The notes under the pieces were generated by a model. That model ran no database searches, was not told the origin of the DNA, and worked only from the letters and a program-made list of their open reading frames with translations. Below, piece by piece: positions 18,431-29,250 of a stretch of DNA of 64,000 nt; positions within the stretch are counted from its first letter, which is position 1, and every line of letters begins with the position of its first letter. Made by a program: the position numbers and the translations under genes. Location: positions 310,001 to 374,000 of the forward strand of contig NZ_JAHHZN010000003.1 in assembly GCF_018760735.1 (NCBI RefSeq). The letters are read 5' to 3'. The DNA is from Hymenobacter piscis. GTDB lineage: Bacteria > Bacteroidota > Bacteroidia > Cytophagales > Hymenobacteraceae.

Positions 18431-19246
18431 TTACACTTTTTTCATAGTCGATACCTGCTGCTGCAGGTCGAGCACGATGCTGGCCAAGCGGGTCAGCGAG
18501 AGGTCGGCAATAGGGAAGGTGCTGCTGATGTAGGCCTTGGCTTCCCAGATTTCCACCACGTCCTCCACGTCAATCTGGTAGGGCGAGTAGAGGGGGTTGT
18601 CGGAGTGCAGGGCCAGCATGGCATCGTCCTTGAGGCGGTTGAACACGCGCTTGAACACGATGCCCTCCTTGCCGCTGACGATGATGCAGGGCGTGCCATC
18701 CTTGATACCCAGCCAGTCGTCCACGTAGCGGCCCACAATCACGGTGCCGCTGGCAATGGGCAGCATGGAGTCGCCGGCAATTTCGAAGGCCCGGAACGTG
18801 CCGGAGCTACCCAGCATGGGCAACCGGAACTTGGGCAGCTCCTCCAGGTACTCGGGGTCGGCGTAGCCGTTGAGGTAGCCGGCGGCGGCTTTCTGGGGCA
18901 CCAGCTCAATGTTCTCATTCTGGTCGCGGTCCACGGTCAGGGCCAGAATGCGCAGATTGCCGCCGGGGCGGCTGTTGCTGGTTTCGGCGGGGGCCAGCTG
19001 GGCCTGCTGGGCCTGCAGCTGGGCGGCGGCTTTGGCGTTCTTTTTCTTGCTAAAGTCGGTGGTCACCAGCGCGTCCAGCGTGATGCCGAACAGGCGGGCC
19101 ATGTTCACGAGGGTAGCCAGCTTGGGTTCGGCCCGGCCCTCCTCGTAAGCGCCCACAAGGGAGCGTTTGATGCCGAGTTTTTCGGCCATCTGGGCCTGCG
19201 TAAGGCTCAGTTCGCGCCGCCAGAATTTGAGGTTGGTGTTAATCAT
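18431..19246 (-). CDS. XRE-type HTH regulator with S24 (LexA-like) peptidase domain
   Basis: The 271-residue protein has an N-terminal helix-turn-helix (LTQAQMAEKLGIKRSLVGAY, about residues 14-35), a Gln/Ala-rich linker, and a C-terminal S24 domain. Ser160 in AGDSMLP and Lys199 in VFKRV form the expected Ser-Lys pair, about 39 residues apart as in LexA-type proteins. A KAAAGY segment before the domain is a candidate Ala-Gly self-cleavage site. Similar proteins in Bacteroidota act as stress- or phage-type repressors; the targets here are unknown. The region upstream carries AT-rich palindromes suited to autoregulation. Confidence 0.88.
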   Translation of the reverse strand: MINTNLKFWRRELSLTQAQMAEKLGIKRSLVGAYEEGRAEPKLATLVNMARLFGITLDALVTTDFSKKKNAKAAAQLQAQQAQLAPAETSNSRPGGNLRILALTVDRDQNENIELVPQKAAAGYLNGYADPEYLEELPKFRLPMLGSSGTFRAFEIAGDSMLPIASGTVIVGRYVDDWLGIKDGTPCIIVSGKEGIVFKRVFNRLKDDAMLALHSDNPLYSPYQIDVEDVVEIWEAKAYISSTFPIADLSLTRLASIVLDLQQQVSTMKKV

Positions 19247-19326
19247 AACGCAGGGGAGCCGGGGAATGAGGCTGCAACGGCAAGCAATTACCGGCTCACG
19301 AAGATAGGAACTCCGTTACGGGAATA

Positions 19327-19361
19327 CTAATTCAATTAGCTGAAAATTTTACTAAAATTTT
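19327..19361 (-). promoter_or_regulatory. AT-rich palindromes, candidate operator of the S24 regulator
   Basis: CTAATTCAATTAG (19327-19339) is a palindrome around one base, and AAAATTTTACTAAAATTTT (19343-19361) is a doubled AAAATTTT. Both stand out in a GC-rich genome and lie 80-115 bp upstream of the regulator start. A minus-strand TATCTTCG box lies between them and the gene. Autoregulation is inferred. Confidence 0.5.
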
Positions 19362-19449
19362 TGCGCTGCACCACAAACCAGTGCGTTAAGCAAACCCGAC
19401 ATTAGCCTCCCCATAATTGGCCTAACGCACGCCATTGCTCAGTGAAAAG

Positions 19450-19568
19450 AACGTCAGGCAGTGCGCAGCGAAGAGTCTCGCGGGCTGACGTTGTAATCGT
19501 AACCTAAAAAGCAGGCTATCTGGACAATGTCAGCCCGCAAGATTCTTCGCAGCGCTCTGCCTGACGTT
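19450..19568. repeat. Palindromic intergenic element, subfamily A (copy 2)
   Basis: The arms begin AACGTCAGGCAG and end with the inverse. Within each arm lie GCGCAGCGAAGA and GCGGGCTGAC. The loop has GTTGTAATCGTAACCTAAA, related to the loop of the copy at 47951. Several mismatches between arms suggest an older copy. Confidence 0.85.
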
Positions 19569-19596
19569 TCGTTTTTATCCTTCTGACACCCCAGCC

Positions 19597-21849
<2,253 letters not shown>

Positions 21850-21853
21850 AAGG

Positions 21854-21861
21854 TAAAGATA
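21854..21861 (-). promoter_or_regulatory. Candidate recQ -7 box directly upstream of the ATG
   Basis: The minus strand has TATCTTTA, one mismatch to TAnnTTTG, with TTTC 19 bases further upstream in the -33 position. Only CCTT separates it from the start codon, so a transcript from here would have no leader. Confidence 0.35.
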
Positions 21862-21961
21862 GGGCGAATTGCGGCGGGGTGAAAGCAGGAAGATAACCCA
21901 CCCGGGGCGGGAATCGTGCACGAAGGCCCCCGAATCGTGCACGGCGAACCGGGCCAGGCAG

Positions 21962-22098
21962 CCGTATTGCCAATGTGCAGAATGCGGAAAATGAATGTGC
22001 AGAATGTGGGAAATGTGAGCATGTGAGGGTAGTCAGCCTCACTGTTATCCTATCAAACCACTTCATCCAGCTTCCACATTCAACACATTTAACACATT
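21962..22098. repeat. Micro-repeat inverted element (AATGTG ... CACATT)
   Basis: The left side has several AATGTG/GAATGCG words and the right side has CCACATTCAACACATTTAACACATTCC, giving a loose inverted repeat across the whole gap between recQ and the Cys-rich gene. Similar words are found at 38819-38984 and 41468-41636. Confidence 0.65.
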
Positions 22099-22116
22099 CC
22101 TCAAATTCCAATCCGT

Positions 22117-22455
22117 ATGACCCAGTCTTCCGCCTCCCAGAACCAAACCGTTCTTGACGCCCTCGCCCGCTGCATCGCCGCCTGCGAGATGTGCGCCACC
22201 GCCTGCCTGCACGAAGACGACATCCAGATGATGGTGCCCTGCATCCGCCTCGACCGGGACTGCGCCGACATCTGCCGCCTCACCCACGCCTTCATTGCCC
22301 GCGGCTCCGCCCACGCCCAGCACGTGCTCCGGGAGTGCATCGAAATCTGCCAGAAGTGCGCCGACGAGTGCGGCCAGCACCAGCACGACCACTGCCAGCG
22401 CTGCGCCGAGGCCTGCCGCGCCTGCGTAGAAGCCTGCAAGAGCTACCAGCAGTAA
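22117..22455 (+). CDS. Four-helix-bundle Cys-rich protein (Csp-like copper storage, DUF326)
   Basis: This 112-residue protein holds 16 cysteines, mostly as CxxxC pairs along helices (RCIAACEMCATAC, ECIEICQKCADEC, CQRCAEACRACVEAC), plus a QHQHDHC histidine cluster. This matches the Csp/DUF326 family, whose four-helix bundles store many Cu(I) ions in the core. No signal peptide is present, so a cytosolic Csp3-like protein is expected. No copper ATPase or regulator is nearby. It is followed by a palindromic element that could serve as terminator. Confidence 0.88.
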   Translation: MTQSSASQNQTVLDALARCIAACEMCATACLHEDDIQMMVPCIRLDRDCADICRLTHAFIARGSAHAQHVLRECIEICQKCADECGQHQHDHCQRCAEACRACVEACKSYQQ

Positions 22456-22489
22456 GGCAAGCGAAAGTAAGCCCCATTAGGTAGCTAAA

Positions 22490-22590
22490 AAAAGACCGTC
22501 ATCCTGAGCGGAGCGAAGGATCTTACCACATACGAACGACTCGTTTCAACGTGGTAAGATCCTTCGCTCCGCTCAGGATGACGGCCTTTT
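22490..22590. repeat. Palindromic intergenic element, subfamily B (copy 3)
   Basis: Arms of 34 bp (22496-22529 and 22551-22584) are perfectly inverted, flanked by AAAAG on the left and CTTTT on the right. The loop contains AACGACTCGTT. It sits between convergent genes and has a T-run on exit both ways, so it probably acts as a bidirectional terminator. Confidence 0.93.
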
Positions 22591-22629
22591 ATTTATGACG
22601 TTGCCGTTCAACGGCACGCGAAGTAAGGG

Positions 22630-24504
22630 CTACTTGCCCAGCTCCAGCACCACGGCCGTTTTGGCGGGCAGCTGCAGGGTGCTCAAATCGGCCACGCTCT
22701 CCCCGGTCAGCACGTTTTGGGCCTTCGTGAAGCCGCTCATGCGCTCCGTGAAGCGGGCCGTGGGCAGGGCGGCGGGCTTATCGGTGGTGTTGGTGGCCAC
22801 CAGCACGGTGCCGGTGGCATCGTAGCGGAAGTACACGTAAAGGCCGTTTTCGGGCAGGTACTGCATGAGCTGGCCCGAGCTAAGGGCGGGGTGGGTTTTG
22901 CGGTAGTTGGCCAGGGTCCGCACGAAGTTGAAGGCGTCGTTTTCGGCCGTTGTGCGGCCGGCGGCGGTAAACTTGTTCTCCTTGTCGCCGGGGAAGCCGC
23001 CGGGGAAGTCGCGGCGCACTTCGGCATCGGAGGGGTCCTTGAAGTTCTTCATCAGGATTTCGGTGCCGTAGTAGATGCTCGGGATGCCGCGGGTGGTCAG
23101 CAGCCAGGTCAGGCCCATTTTAAAGCGGTCCACGTCCTCGCCTACTTCCGAGAGGAAGCGGTTGTGGTCGTGGTTGTCGATGAAAGTCACGAGCCGGGTG
23201 GGGTCCTGATACACGGCGTCCTGGGCCAGGGCCTGGTACACCTTCTGGGCGCCCCCGTCCCAGCCGGTGGCGGCGGGCGTGCCCACTTCCTTCAGACCGG
23301 CCAGCATGGCGTTTTCGAGCACGAAATCGAGGCCGCCGGGCTGGTTGGACTTGAAGGGGAAGTCAATCTTGTTGCGCACGTAGTAGGCCTGGTCCACGAT
23401 GCTGGTCACCGATGATTCGCCGAAGATGTGGATGTTGGGGTACTCGGCCAGCAGGGCCGCGTTGCAGCGGTTCATGAAGGGCTGGTCGTTGTACATGTAG
23501 GTATCAATGCGCCAGGCATCCACCCCGAACATTTCCACCGACCAGAGCGCGTGCTGAATCAGGAAGTTGGCCACGTAGGGGTTCTGCTGGTTGAGGTCGG
23601 GCAGGAAGGGCACGAACCAGCCGTCGGTGGTCACGAGGCGGTCAATCTGGGCGGCGTGGGGGTCGGTGATGGGCTGCTGGCGGTAGCTCGTGTTGGTATA
23701 GGTGGGCCACTGGTGCAGCCAGTCCTTGGAGGGCAGATCCTTCACCAGCCAGTGGTTGATGCCCACGTGGTTATACACGGCATCCTGCACCACTTTCAGG
23801 CCCAGGTTGTGGGCGTTCTGCACAAAGTTGCGGTAGGCCTCGTTGCCGCCCAGGCGCCGGTCCACGGTATAGTGGTCGGTGAAGCCGTAGCCGTGGTAGG
23901 CCGAGCGCATGGCGCCGCCCTCGTTGGTCAGGGGCTGGTTGTTTTCGATGACGGGCGTAAACCACACGGCCGTTACGCCGAGGTCTTTCAGGTAATTCAG
24001 GCGCTGGGCCGCGCCGGCCAGGTCGCCGCCGTGGCGGTAGAAGGGGTTGGCGCGGTCGGCGTTGGGGTCGGCCAGGTCCGAGAACTTATCGTTTTTGGGG
24101 TCGCCGTTGGCGAACCGGTCGGGCATGGCCAGGTAAATCAGGTCGGCCTGGGTTACGCCCTGGCCTTTGGGGCGGTTGTCGCGGGCGCGCAGCTCCCACT
24201 TCTGCGTCACGGTGCGCCTGCCGCCGCGGCCCACCAGCGCCACCTGGCCGGGCTTGGCCTCGGGGCCGATGGTGAGGTCGAGGAAGGCGTAGTTGGGGTT
24301 TTCCGTTGTGCTGGCCTTAGTGAGCGTCACGCCGGGGTAGTTCACCGTGTACGTGAGCGAGCCGGCCCGGGGGCCGTACACGAGCAGCTGCACGTGGGGG
24401 TCTTTCATGCCCACCCACCAGTTGGTGGGGTTCACGCGGGTGATGGACTGGGCCGAAGCCAGCAGCGGCAGCAGCAGCCAGAGCAGCAGAAGTTTCTTCA
24501 TCAT
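22630..24504 (-). CDS. Periplasmic GH13 cyclomaltodextrinase/neopullulanase-like alpha-amylase
   Basis: The 624-residue protein has a signal peptide (MMKKLLLLWLLLPLLASAQS), an N-terminal Ig-like domain typical of cyclomaltodextrinases (about residues 20-110), the GH13 barrel, and a small C-terminal beta domain. Catalytic signatures are VDAWRIDTYMYND (nucleophile Asp in RID), FGESSVT (acid/base Glu) and FIDNHDHNR (stabilising Asp). It resembles SusA-type neopullulanases that cut maltodextrins in the periplasm. A GH97 gene at 44642 could act on its products, but no SusC/SusD pair is in the window. It is flanked on both sides by subfamily B palindromic elements. Confidence 0.92.
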   Translation of the reverse strand: MMKKLLLLWLLLPLLASAQSITRVNPTNWWVGMKDPHVQLLVYGPRAGSLTYTVNYPGVTLTKASTTENPNYAFLDLTIGPEAKPGQVALVGRGGRRTVTQKWELRARDNRPKGQGVTQADLIYLAMPDRFANGDPKNDKFSDLADPNADRANPFYRHGGDLAGAAQRLNYLKDLGVTAVWFTPVIENNQPLTNEGGAMRSAYHGYGFTDHYTVDRRLGGNEAYRNFVQNAHNLGLKVVQDAVYNHVGINHWLVKDLPSKDWLHQWPTYTNTSYRQQPITDPHAAQIDRLVTTDGWFVPFLPDLNQQNPYVANFLIQHALWSVEMFGVDAWRIDTYMYNDQPFMNRCNAALLAEYPNIHIFGESSVTSIVDQAYYVRNKIDFPFKSNQPGGLDFVLENAMLAGLKEVGTPAATGWDGGAQKVYQALAQDAVYQDPTRLVTFIDNHDHNRFLSEVGEDVDRFKMGLTWLLTTRGIPSIYYGTEILMKNFKDPSDAEVRRDFPGGFPGDKENKFTAAGRTTAENDAFNFVRTLANYRKTHPALSSGQLMQYLPENGLYVYFRYDATGTVLVATNTTDKPAALPTARFTERMSGFTKAQNVLTGESVADLSTLQLPAKTAVVLELGK

Positions 24505-24559
24505 AGAGAACGGTAGTCGGATGGGGCAGTAAGATAAGCAGGCGACGATGAATCAGGGG

Positions 24560-24680
24560 ACAAAAAACGGTCATGCTGAGCGGAGCGAAGCATTCTCTCG
24601 CGCTGGAACGAGTCGTCGGTACGATTCCCGTTCTCACATGAGTGGATCCTTCGCTCCGCTCAGGATGACCGTTTTTTGGT
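24560..24680. repeat. Palindromic intergenic element, subfamily B (copy 4)
   Basis: The right arm has ATCCT...AGGAT and the left arm has ATGCT...AGCAT around the same GAGCGGAGCGA core, so each arm keeps its own internal pairing although the arms differ. Outer ends are CAAAAAACGGTC and GACCGTTTTTTGG. The loop contains GGAACGAGTCGTC. It lies between two leftward genes. Confidence 0.9.
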
Positions 24681-24697
24681 TTTGTTCCTCTACCCCC

Positions 24698-25900
24698 CTA
24701 CTCGCCTCCCTCCTCGCCTTCCTTCACCACTTTGCGCGAGCCGCGGTAGAGCTCGTACTTCAGCAGACGGCAGTCGATGGGGCCGTTGTAGAGCGGGATA
24801 CGGCGCGAGGCTTTGAGGCCGATGCGCTTGGCCGCCTCCAGGTTGCCGGTGAAAATGTAGGCGTCGTAGCCCTGGAAGTTGGTTTTGAGCGTGTCGCCGA
24901 TGGTTTTGTAGAGGGCGTCCATCTCCGTTTCCTCCCCGATTCGCTCCCCGTAGGGCGGGTTCATGATGACGATACCGGGCTCCTCGCGGGCCGGAGCCAC
25001 GGCGTCCTTCACGTCGCGCACGCCCAGCCGGATGAAGTCCTCCACGTCGGCGGCGGCCACGTTTTCGCGGGCCAGCTCGATGAACTCCCGGCTCAGGTCG
25101 GAGCCGCCGAGGTAGCACTGGGGCTCCTCCAGGCGCATCTGGCGGGCATCGAAGAGCACCGTTTCCCAGAGCGTGGCATCGAAATCGGCCCAGTTCTCGA
25201 ACCCGAATTTGCCCTGGTGGTAGAGGCCGGGGGCGATGCGCTGGGCCATGAGCGCCGCCTCCGTGAGCAGGGTACCCGAGCCGCACATGGGGTCGATGAG
25301 AGTCGTTTTGCCGTCCCAGCCGGCCAGCAGCAGCAGGCCGGCGGCCAGGGCCTCGTTGAGCGGGGCCACGTTGGTTTGCTGGCGGTAGCCGCGCTTGTGC
25401 AGGGATTCGCCGGAGGCATCGAGGCTGAGCACCACCTCGTTTTCAATCATGTGCAGGTGCAGGCGGATGTCGGGGTTTTTCACGTCCACGCTGGGCCGCT
25501 CGCCGGTGCGGTTGCGGAACTGGTCCACGATGGCGTCCTTGGTGAGCTGGGCCACGAACAGGGAGTGCTCGAAGGTGGATTTGTTGACCACGGCCGTGAT
25601 GGCAAACGTCTGGTCGAGGCGCAGGTACTTGCTCCAGTCGAGGCGGCCGACTTCGCGGTAGAGGGCTTTTTCGTCGCGGGCGTGGAAGCCGGCGAAGGGC
25701 CGCAGGATGCGCATGGCCGTGCGGCACCACAGGCAGGCTTCGTAGAGCAGCTGCTGGTTGCCGGTGAACTCCACAGCCCGCTGCCCGATTTTCTCAATCT
25801 GAGCACCCAGCCCGCGCAGCTCCTGGGCCAGCACTTCCTCCAGCCCGAACTGGGTGGTGGCGGTCATGTAAAACGGTTCGGCGCGGCGGTTAGCGGACAT
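24698..25900 (-). CDS. THUMP-domain rRNA/RNA N-methyltransferase (RlmL N-terminal type)
   Basis: The 400-residue protein has an N-terminal ferredoxin-like and THUMP region (FGLEEVLAQELRGLGA to about residue 160). A Rossmann methyltransferase domain follows, with DPMCGSGTLLTEAALMA binding SAM and the catalytic NPPYGER motif of N-methyltransferases. It matches the N-terminal half of RlmL, which makes m2G2445 of 23S rRNA; the fused RlmK half is absent, as is common in Bacteroidota. A second Met (about residue 12, MTATTQFG) is an alternative start that fits the family N-terminus equally well. Confidence 0.88.
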   Translation of the reverse strand: MSANRRAEPFYMTATTQFGLEEVLAQELRGLGAQIEKIGQRAVEFTGNQQLLYEACLWCRTAMRILRPFAGFHARDEKALYREVGRLDWSKYLRLDQTFAITAVVNKSTFEHSLFVAQLTKDAIVDQFRNRTGERPSVDVKNPDIRLHLHMIENEVVLSLDASGESLHKRGYRQQTNVAPLNEALAAGLLLLAGWDGKTTLIDPMCGSGTLLTEAALMAQRIAPGLYHQGKFGFENWADFDATLWETVLFDARQMRLEEPQCYLGGSDLSREFIELARENVAAADVEDFIRLGVRDVKDAVAPAREEPGIVIMNPPYGERIGEETEMDALYKTIGDTLKTNFQGYDAYIFTGNLEAAKRIGLKASRRIPLYNGPIDCRLLKYELYRGSRKVVKEGEEGGE

Positions 25901-26001
25901 AGGTCAGGTTCAGGTGAAGCCGCAAAGGTCGGGAATCTGGGGCAACCGTGTATCTTGGAGCGACGAATATAGGCGGGTAGCGGGTATCAGGATGTTAGTG
26001 A

Positions 26002-26116
26002 CAATCTATAGCGGTTTCGTGAACGGTAGACACCCGATATAGAGAAGTTCAACGATGAGACGCGAATACGCGTCTCTACATCGGGTGTTTACCGTTCACA
26101 AAACTGCTATAGATTG
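26002..26116. repeat. Third-type palindromic element (CTATAGCGG / GAGACGCG)
   Basis: Arms of 37 bp (26002-26038 and 26080-26116) are inverted with three differences, two of which keep G-T pairs. An inner perfect hairpin GAGACGCG-AATA-CGCGTCTC occupies 26057-26076. It lies immediately upstream of the AT-rich orphan gene and has no sequence in common with the other palindrome families here. Confidence 0.88.
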
Positions 26117-26136
26117 CTAAATCAGGACAATAAACC

Positions 26137-26544
26137 ATGAAAACATTGACCTTAATAGTATTAAGCACAATCACAGGAAATGCATTTGCACAATCGACTG
26201 ATAGCCTGGGAATAGACAATGATTTAATCTTGAACAGACAAGAAGTCGAATTTCTTAATTCATTTCTAAAAAATAGCAGAGACACCTTTAACTTTAAAAA
26301 CAAGAAGATTGCCTTTGCGACAGGCAATTCTGGCAGTATATTAATTTCTAAACAGAAATATTTTACGAATTATATTAAACCTTGGGTAGACAAAGACTTA
26401 CCACCGCAAATTTTTTTCGTGCGCCTAACACCAGAAGAAACAAAAAAATCAAACGGATATGATGCTATAGTTATGTCTTGGGTTAAACTATTCACTAACA
26501 AACGTAAAAACATAATAATCAAGAAACTGGGCAGAAATGAATAG
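26137..26544 (+). CDS. AT-rich orphan gene, small exported protein of unknown function
   Basis: This 135-residue protein begins with a signal peptide (MKTLTLIVLSTITGNAFAQ) and is rich in Lys, Asn and Ile. Motif-like parts are KIAFATGNSGS and FFVRLTPEETKKS, but no family is recognised. The codon use is AT-rich, roughly one-third G+C by eye, against about two-thirds in neighbours, indicating recent transfer from a low-GC relative. A palindromic element precedes it and about 190 bp of AT-rich non-coding DNA follows. Function not inferred. Confidence 0.65.
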   Translation: MKTLTLIVLSTITGNAFAQSTDSLGIDNDLILNRQEVEFLNSFLKNSRDTFNFKNKKIAFATGNSGSILISKQKYFTNYIKPWVDKDLPPQIFFVRLTPEETKKSNGYDAIVMSWVKLFTNKRKNIIIKKLGRNE

Positions 26545-26743
26545 CCAGCCATTAACACGGATCCCTACACCAAACGCACTGATGCACAAACTTGAAGATT
26601 TCTTTTACTCCTAAAAAATTTGTCAAAAAATTATATTTTTTTTGCTTTGAAGACTTTGCAAACGCAAAGCCACGAACCGTTAAATAACTAAAATTATAAA
26701 TAGAGAACACTTCTTAGTAATTTAACAATCTACTTAATCCTCC

Positions 26744-27871
26744 ATGAAAACAACTTCCCGCCGTTCCTTCGTTAAAAACCTCGGGCTCGGCCTGGGTTCG
26801 GCCACGGTGCTGCCGGCACTGGCTGGCTTTGCGCCTCACCCCGCCCGCAAGCAGCCGGCGTACGCCAGCAAGAAGCTCAATGTGGCCTTGTGTGGCCTGG
26901 GTCGCTACGCCAATATTCTGGCCAAGGGCCTGGCGGAATCCGAGTACTGCACGCTGGCGGGCATCGTTACGGGCACGCCCGCCAAGGCGGCCGCCTGGAA
27001 AGCGAAGTACAACCTGCCGGACAAGAACATCTACACTTACGAAAACTTCGACCAGATTGCCCGCAACAAGAGCATCGATCTGGTGTACGTGGTGCTGCCC
27101 AACGGCCTGCACAAGGAATACACGCTGCGGGCGGCCCGGGCGGGCAAGCACGTCATCGTGGAGAAGCCCATGGCCTTCACGATGGCCGACTGCCGCGAAA
27201 TGATAGCGGCCTGCCGGCAGGCGGGCGTGCAGCTGGCCGTGGGCTACCGCCTGCACTACGAGCCTCACCACCTGGAAATCAAACGACTGGGCCAGCAGAA
27301 GGTATTCGGGCCGGTGCGGCTCATCGAAGCCTCCCTGGGCTACAACCTGGCCGGCACCCCGCCCGACGACTGGCACCTGAAAAAAGCTCTGGCCGGCGGC
27401 GGCCCGCTGATGAACCTGGGCGTGTACTGCATCCAGAGCAACCGCTACGTGCTGGGCGAGGAGCCCACGGCCGTCACGGCCCAGTTCGGCCCCGTGACCA
27501 TGCCCGAACTGTTCACGGAGGTGGAAGAAAATATCAGCTGGCAGCTGCAGTTTCCGAGCGGGGCCATCGGCACGTCCACGACTACCTCCAACTGCAACAT
27601 CGACCGGTTTTACGCGGCGGCGGAGCGGGGCTTTTTCGAGCTGAGTCCGGGCCTGAGCTACGGGCCGTTCCGGGGCCGCACGAGCGAAAAGGTGTTCGAC
27701 TTTCCCGTCATCAACCAGCAGGCCGCCCAGCTCGACGGCATTGGCCGGCTCCTGCTGCAGGGCCAGCCCCTGCCCGACCATATCTCGGGCGAGGAAGGCC
27801 TGAAGGACATGCGCGTTATCGAGGGCATTTACGAGGCCGCCCGCACCGGCCGGCGCGTGGAGCTGGCCTGA
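26744..27871 (+). CDS. Tat-exported Gfo/Idh/MocA family oxidoreductase
   Basis: The 375-residue protein begins with a twin-arginine signal (SRRSFVKN followed by a hydrophobic stretch). A Rossmann NAD(P) domain (VALCGLGRYANILAKGL), the conserved EKPMA motif and GYRLHYEPHH follow, with a C-terminal GFO domain carrying GGGPLMNLGVYC. Such periplasmic proteins resemble glucose-fructose oxidoreductase, which carries a tightly bound NADP through Tat. The sugar substrate is not determined. It lies next to a sugar porter and aquaporin, so a role in carbohydrate oxidation is plausible. Confidence 0.9.
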   Translation: MKTTSRRSFVKNLGLGLGSATVLPALAGFAPHPARKQPAYASKKLNVALCGLGRYANILAKGLAESEYCTLAGIVTGTPAKAAAWKAKYNLPDKNIYTYENFDQIARNKSIDLVYVVLPNGLHKEYTLRAARAGKHVIVEKPMAFTMADCREMIAACRQAGVQLAVGYRLHYEPHHLEIKRLGQQKVFGPVRLIEASLGYNLAGTPPDDWHLKKALAGGGPLMNLGVYCIQSNRYVLGEEPTAVTAQFGPVTMPELFTEVEENISWQLQFPSGAIGTSTTTSNCNIDRFYAAAERGFFELSPGLSYGPFRGRTSEKVFDFPVINQQAAQLDGIGRLLLQGQPLPDHISGEEGLKDMRVIEGIYEAARTGRRVELA

Positions 27872-27970
27872 TCTGCGGCCGCCCGGCCGGGGCTGTAGCG
27901 CCGCGCCCGGCCGGCCCGCACCCGGATTCCCATTTTCATCATTCCCTCGCAGCGTTCCTCTTCCTGTCGC

Positions 27971-28387
27971 ATGCCTACGCTCCAACGCTTCCTCGACGCC
28001 CAGCAATCCAGCTACGAAACAGCCCTGGCGGAAATCCGGAGCGGCCGCAAGCGCAGCCACTGGATGTGGTTCATCTTCCCCCAGATTCAGGGTTTGGGCC
28101 GGAGCGAAACGGCCCGGTTCTACGCCATCCGGGACGCCGAGGAAGCCGCCGCCTACCTGGCCCACCCGGTGCTGGGGCCGCGGCTGGAAACCATCAGCCG
28201 GGCCCTGCTGGACCTGCCTTCGACCGATGCCACCCGTATTTTCGGTAGCCCTGATGATGTGAAGCTGCGCTCCTCGATGACCTTGTTCGGGGCCGTGCCG
28301 GGGGCGGCACCGGTATTCGGGCAGGTACTGGCGCGGTTCTTTGGCGATCAGCCGGACCCGCAGACGCTGCGGTTGCTGGGTCGCTGA
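27971..28387 (+). CDS. DUF1810 family protein
   Basis: The 138-residue protein matches DUF1810 with HWMWFIFPQIQGLG near residue 35 and the later DATRIFGSPDDVKLRSSMTLF spread over residues 87-107. The family is found across bacteria, has a calpastatin-like label in some databases, and has no proven function. It lies 100 bp upstream of the aquaporin gene on the same strand. Confidence 0.85.
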   Translation: MPTLQRFLDAQQSSYETALAEIRSGRKRSHWMWFIFPQIQGLGRSETARFYAIRDAEEAAAYLAHPVLGPRLETISRALLDLPSTDATRIFGSPDDVKLRSSMTLFGAVPGAAPVFGQVLARFFGDQPDPQTLRLLGR

Positions 28388-28490
28388 GCGGCCCCGTACC
28401 GGGCTGGGATGTTTATTGCGCGGCGCAGTGCGGGCCGGAACGCAAAAACGCCTTTCTTGCGGGACGCTGTTCCGCCCGTTCTCCCTGTTC

Positions 28491-29192
28491 ATGCAGAAAT
28501 ACGTTTCCGAAGTGCTCGGCACCTTTGCCATCCTGTTCTGCGGGACCGGGGCCATCATCATCAACCAGGAAAGTAACGGCGCCATTACCCACGTGGGCGT
28601 GGCCATTACCTTCGGGCTGGTGGTGATGTCGATGATTTACGCGCTGGGCACCATTTCCGGGGCTCACTTCAACCCGGCCGTGACCCTGGCCTTTACCGTG
28701 GCGGGCAAGTTTCCGGCGCGGCAGGTGCTGCCGTATATTATCAGTCAGTTGGCGGGGGCGGTGCTGGCCAGCAGCGTGCTGCGGCTGCTGTTTCCGGGCA
28801 ACGCGCTGCTGGGCGCCACCCTGCCGGCCGGTTCGGAGCTGCAGTCCTTCGTGCTGAAATTCATCCTGACCTACTTCCTGATGCTCGTGATTATGAACGT
28901 GGCCCACGGCTCCAAGGAGCAGGGCATGTTCGCGGGCCTGGCCATCGGGGCGGTGGTGCTGCTGGAAGCCATGTTCGCGGGCCCCATCTGCGGGGCCTCC
29001 ATGAACCCGGCCCGCTCCTTCTCGCCGGCCCTGGTGTCGGGCCACCTGGAGCATTTGTGGCTGTACCTGGTGGCGCCCACGGCCGGGGCTATCGGGGCGG
29101 TATTCACCTGGAAGTTCCTGACCCGCCCGGCGCGGGAGATATTGGAGGCCGAAATAACGACGGAAGGCAGGGTTGATTCGGGCCAGGCCTGA
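28491..29192 (+). CDS. aqpZ: MIP-family aquaporin (AqpZ-like)
   Basis: The 233-residue membrane protein has six membrane segments and the two pore half-helices with HFNPAVT (near residue 62) and SMNPARS (near residue 170). Short loops resemble water-selective aquaporins rather than glycerol facilitators, but selectivity-filter residues were not checked. The ATG at 28491 was chosen because the frame extension to 28341 overlaps the DUF1810 gene. A strong terminator follows. Confidence 0.9.
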   Translation: MQKYVSEVLGTFAILFCGTGAIIINQESNGAITHVGVAITFGLVVMSMIYALGTISGAHFNPAVTLAFTVAGKFPARQVLPYIISQLAGAVLASSVLRLLFPGNALLGATLPAGSELQSFVLKFILTYFLMLVIMNVAHGSKEQGMFAGLAIGAVVLLEAMFAGPICGASMNPARSFSPALVSGHLEHLWLYLVAPTAGAIGAVFTWKFLTRPAREILEAEITTEGRVDSGQA

Positions 29193-29250
29193 GCTTGTGA
29201 GGACTGACCCGGCCCGCTGCACTTCTGGCAAAAACTCCGTAGCATTGCTT

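Larger units (their letters stand above)
19247..19596. other. 350-bp intergenic region with operator-like sites and a palindromic element
   Basis: The gap lies between the start of the S24 regulator and the end of recQ. From left to right it holds AT-rich palindromes (19327-19361), an inverted pair GTGCGTTA / TAACGCAC (about 19382-19429), and a subfamily A palindromic element (19450-19568). No gene is seen. Confidence 0.7.

Noticed and set aside
26137..26544. AT-rich orphan as a toxin-antitoxin or phage gene
   Set aside because: It has a signal peptide, stands alone and shows no toxin, antitoxin or phage motif; only the composition is unusual.
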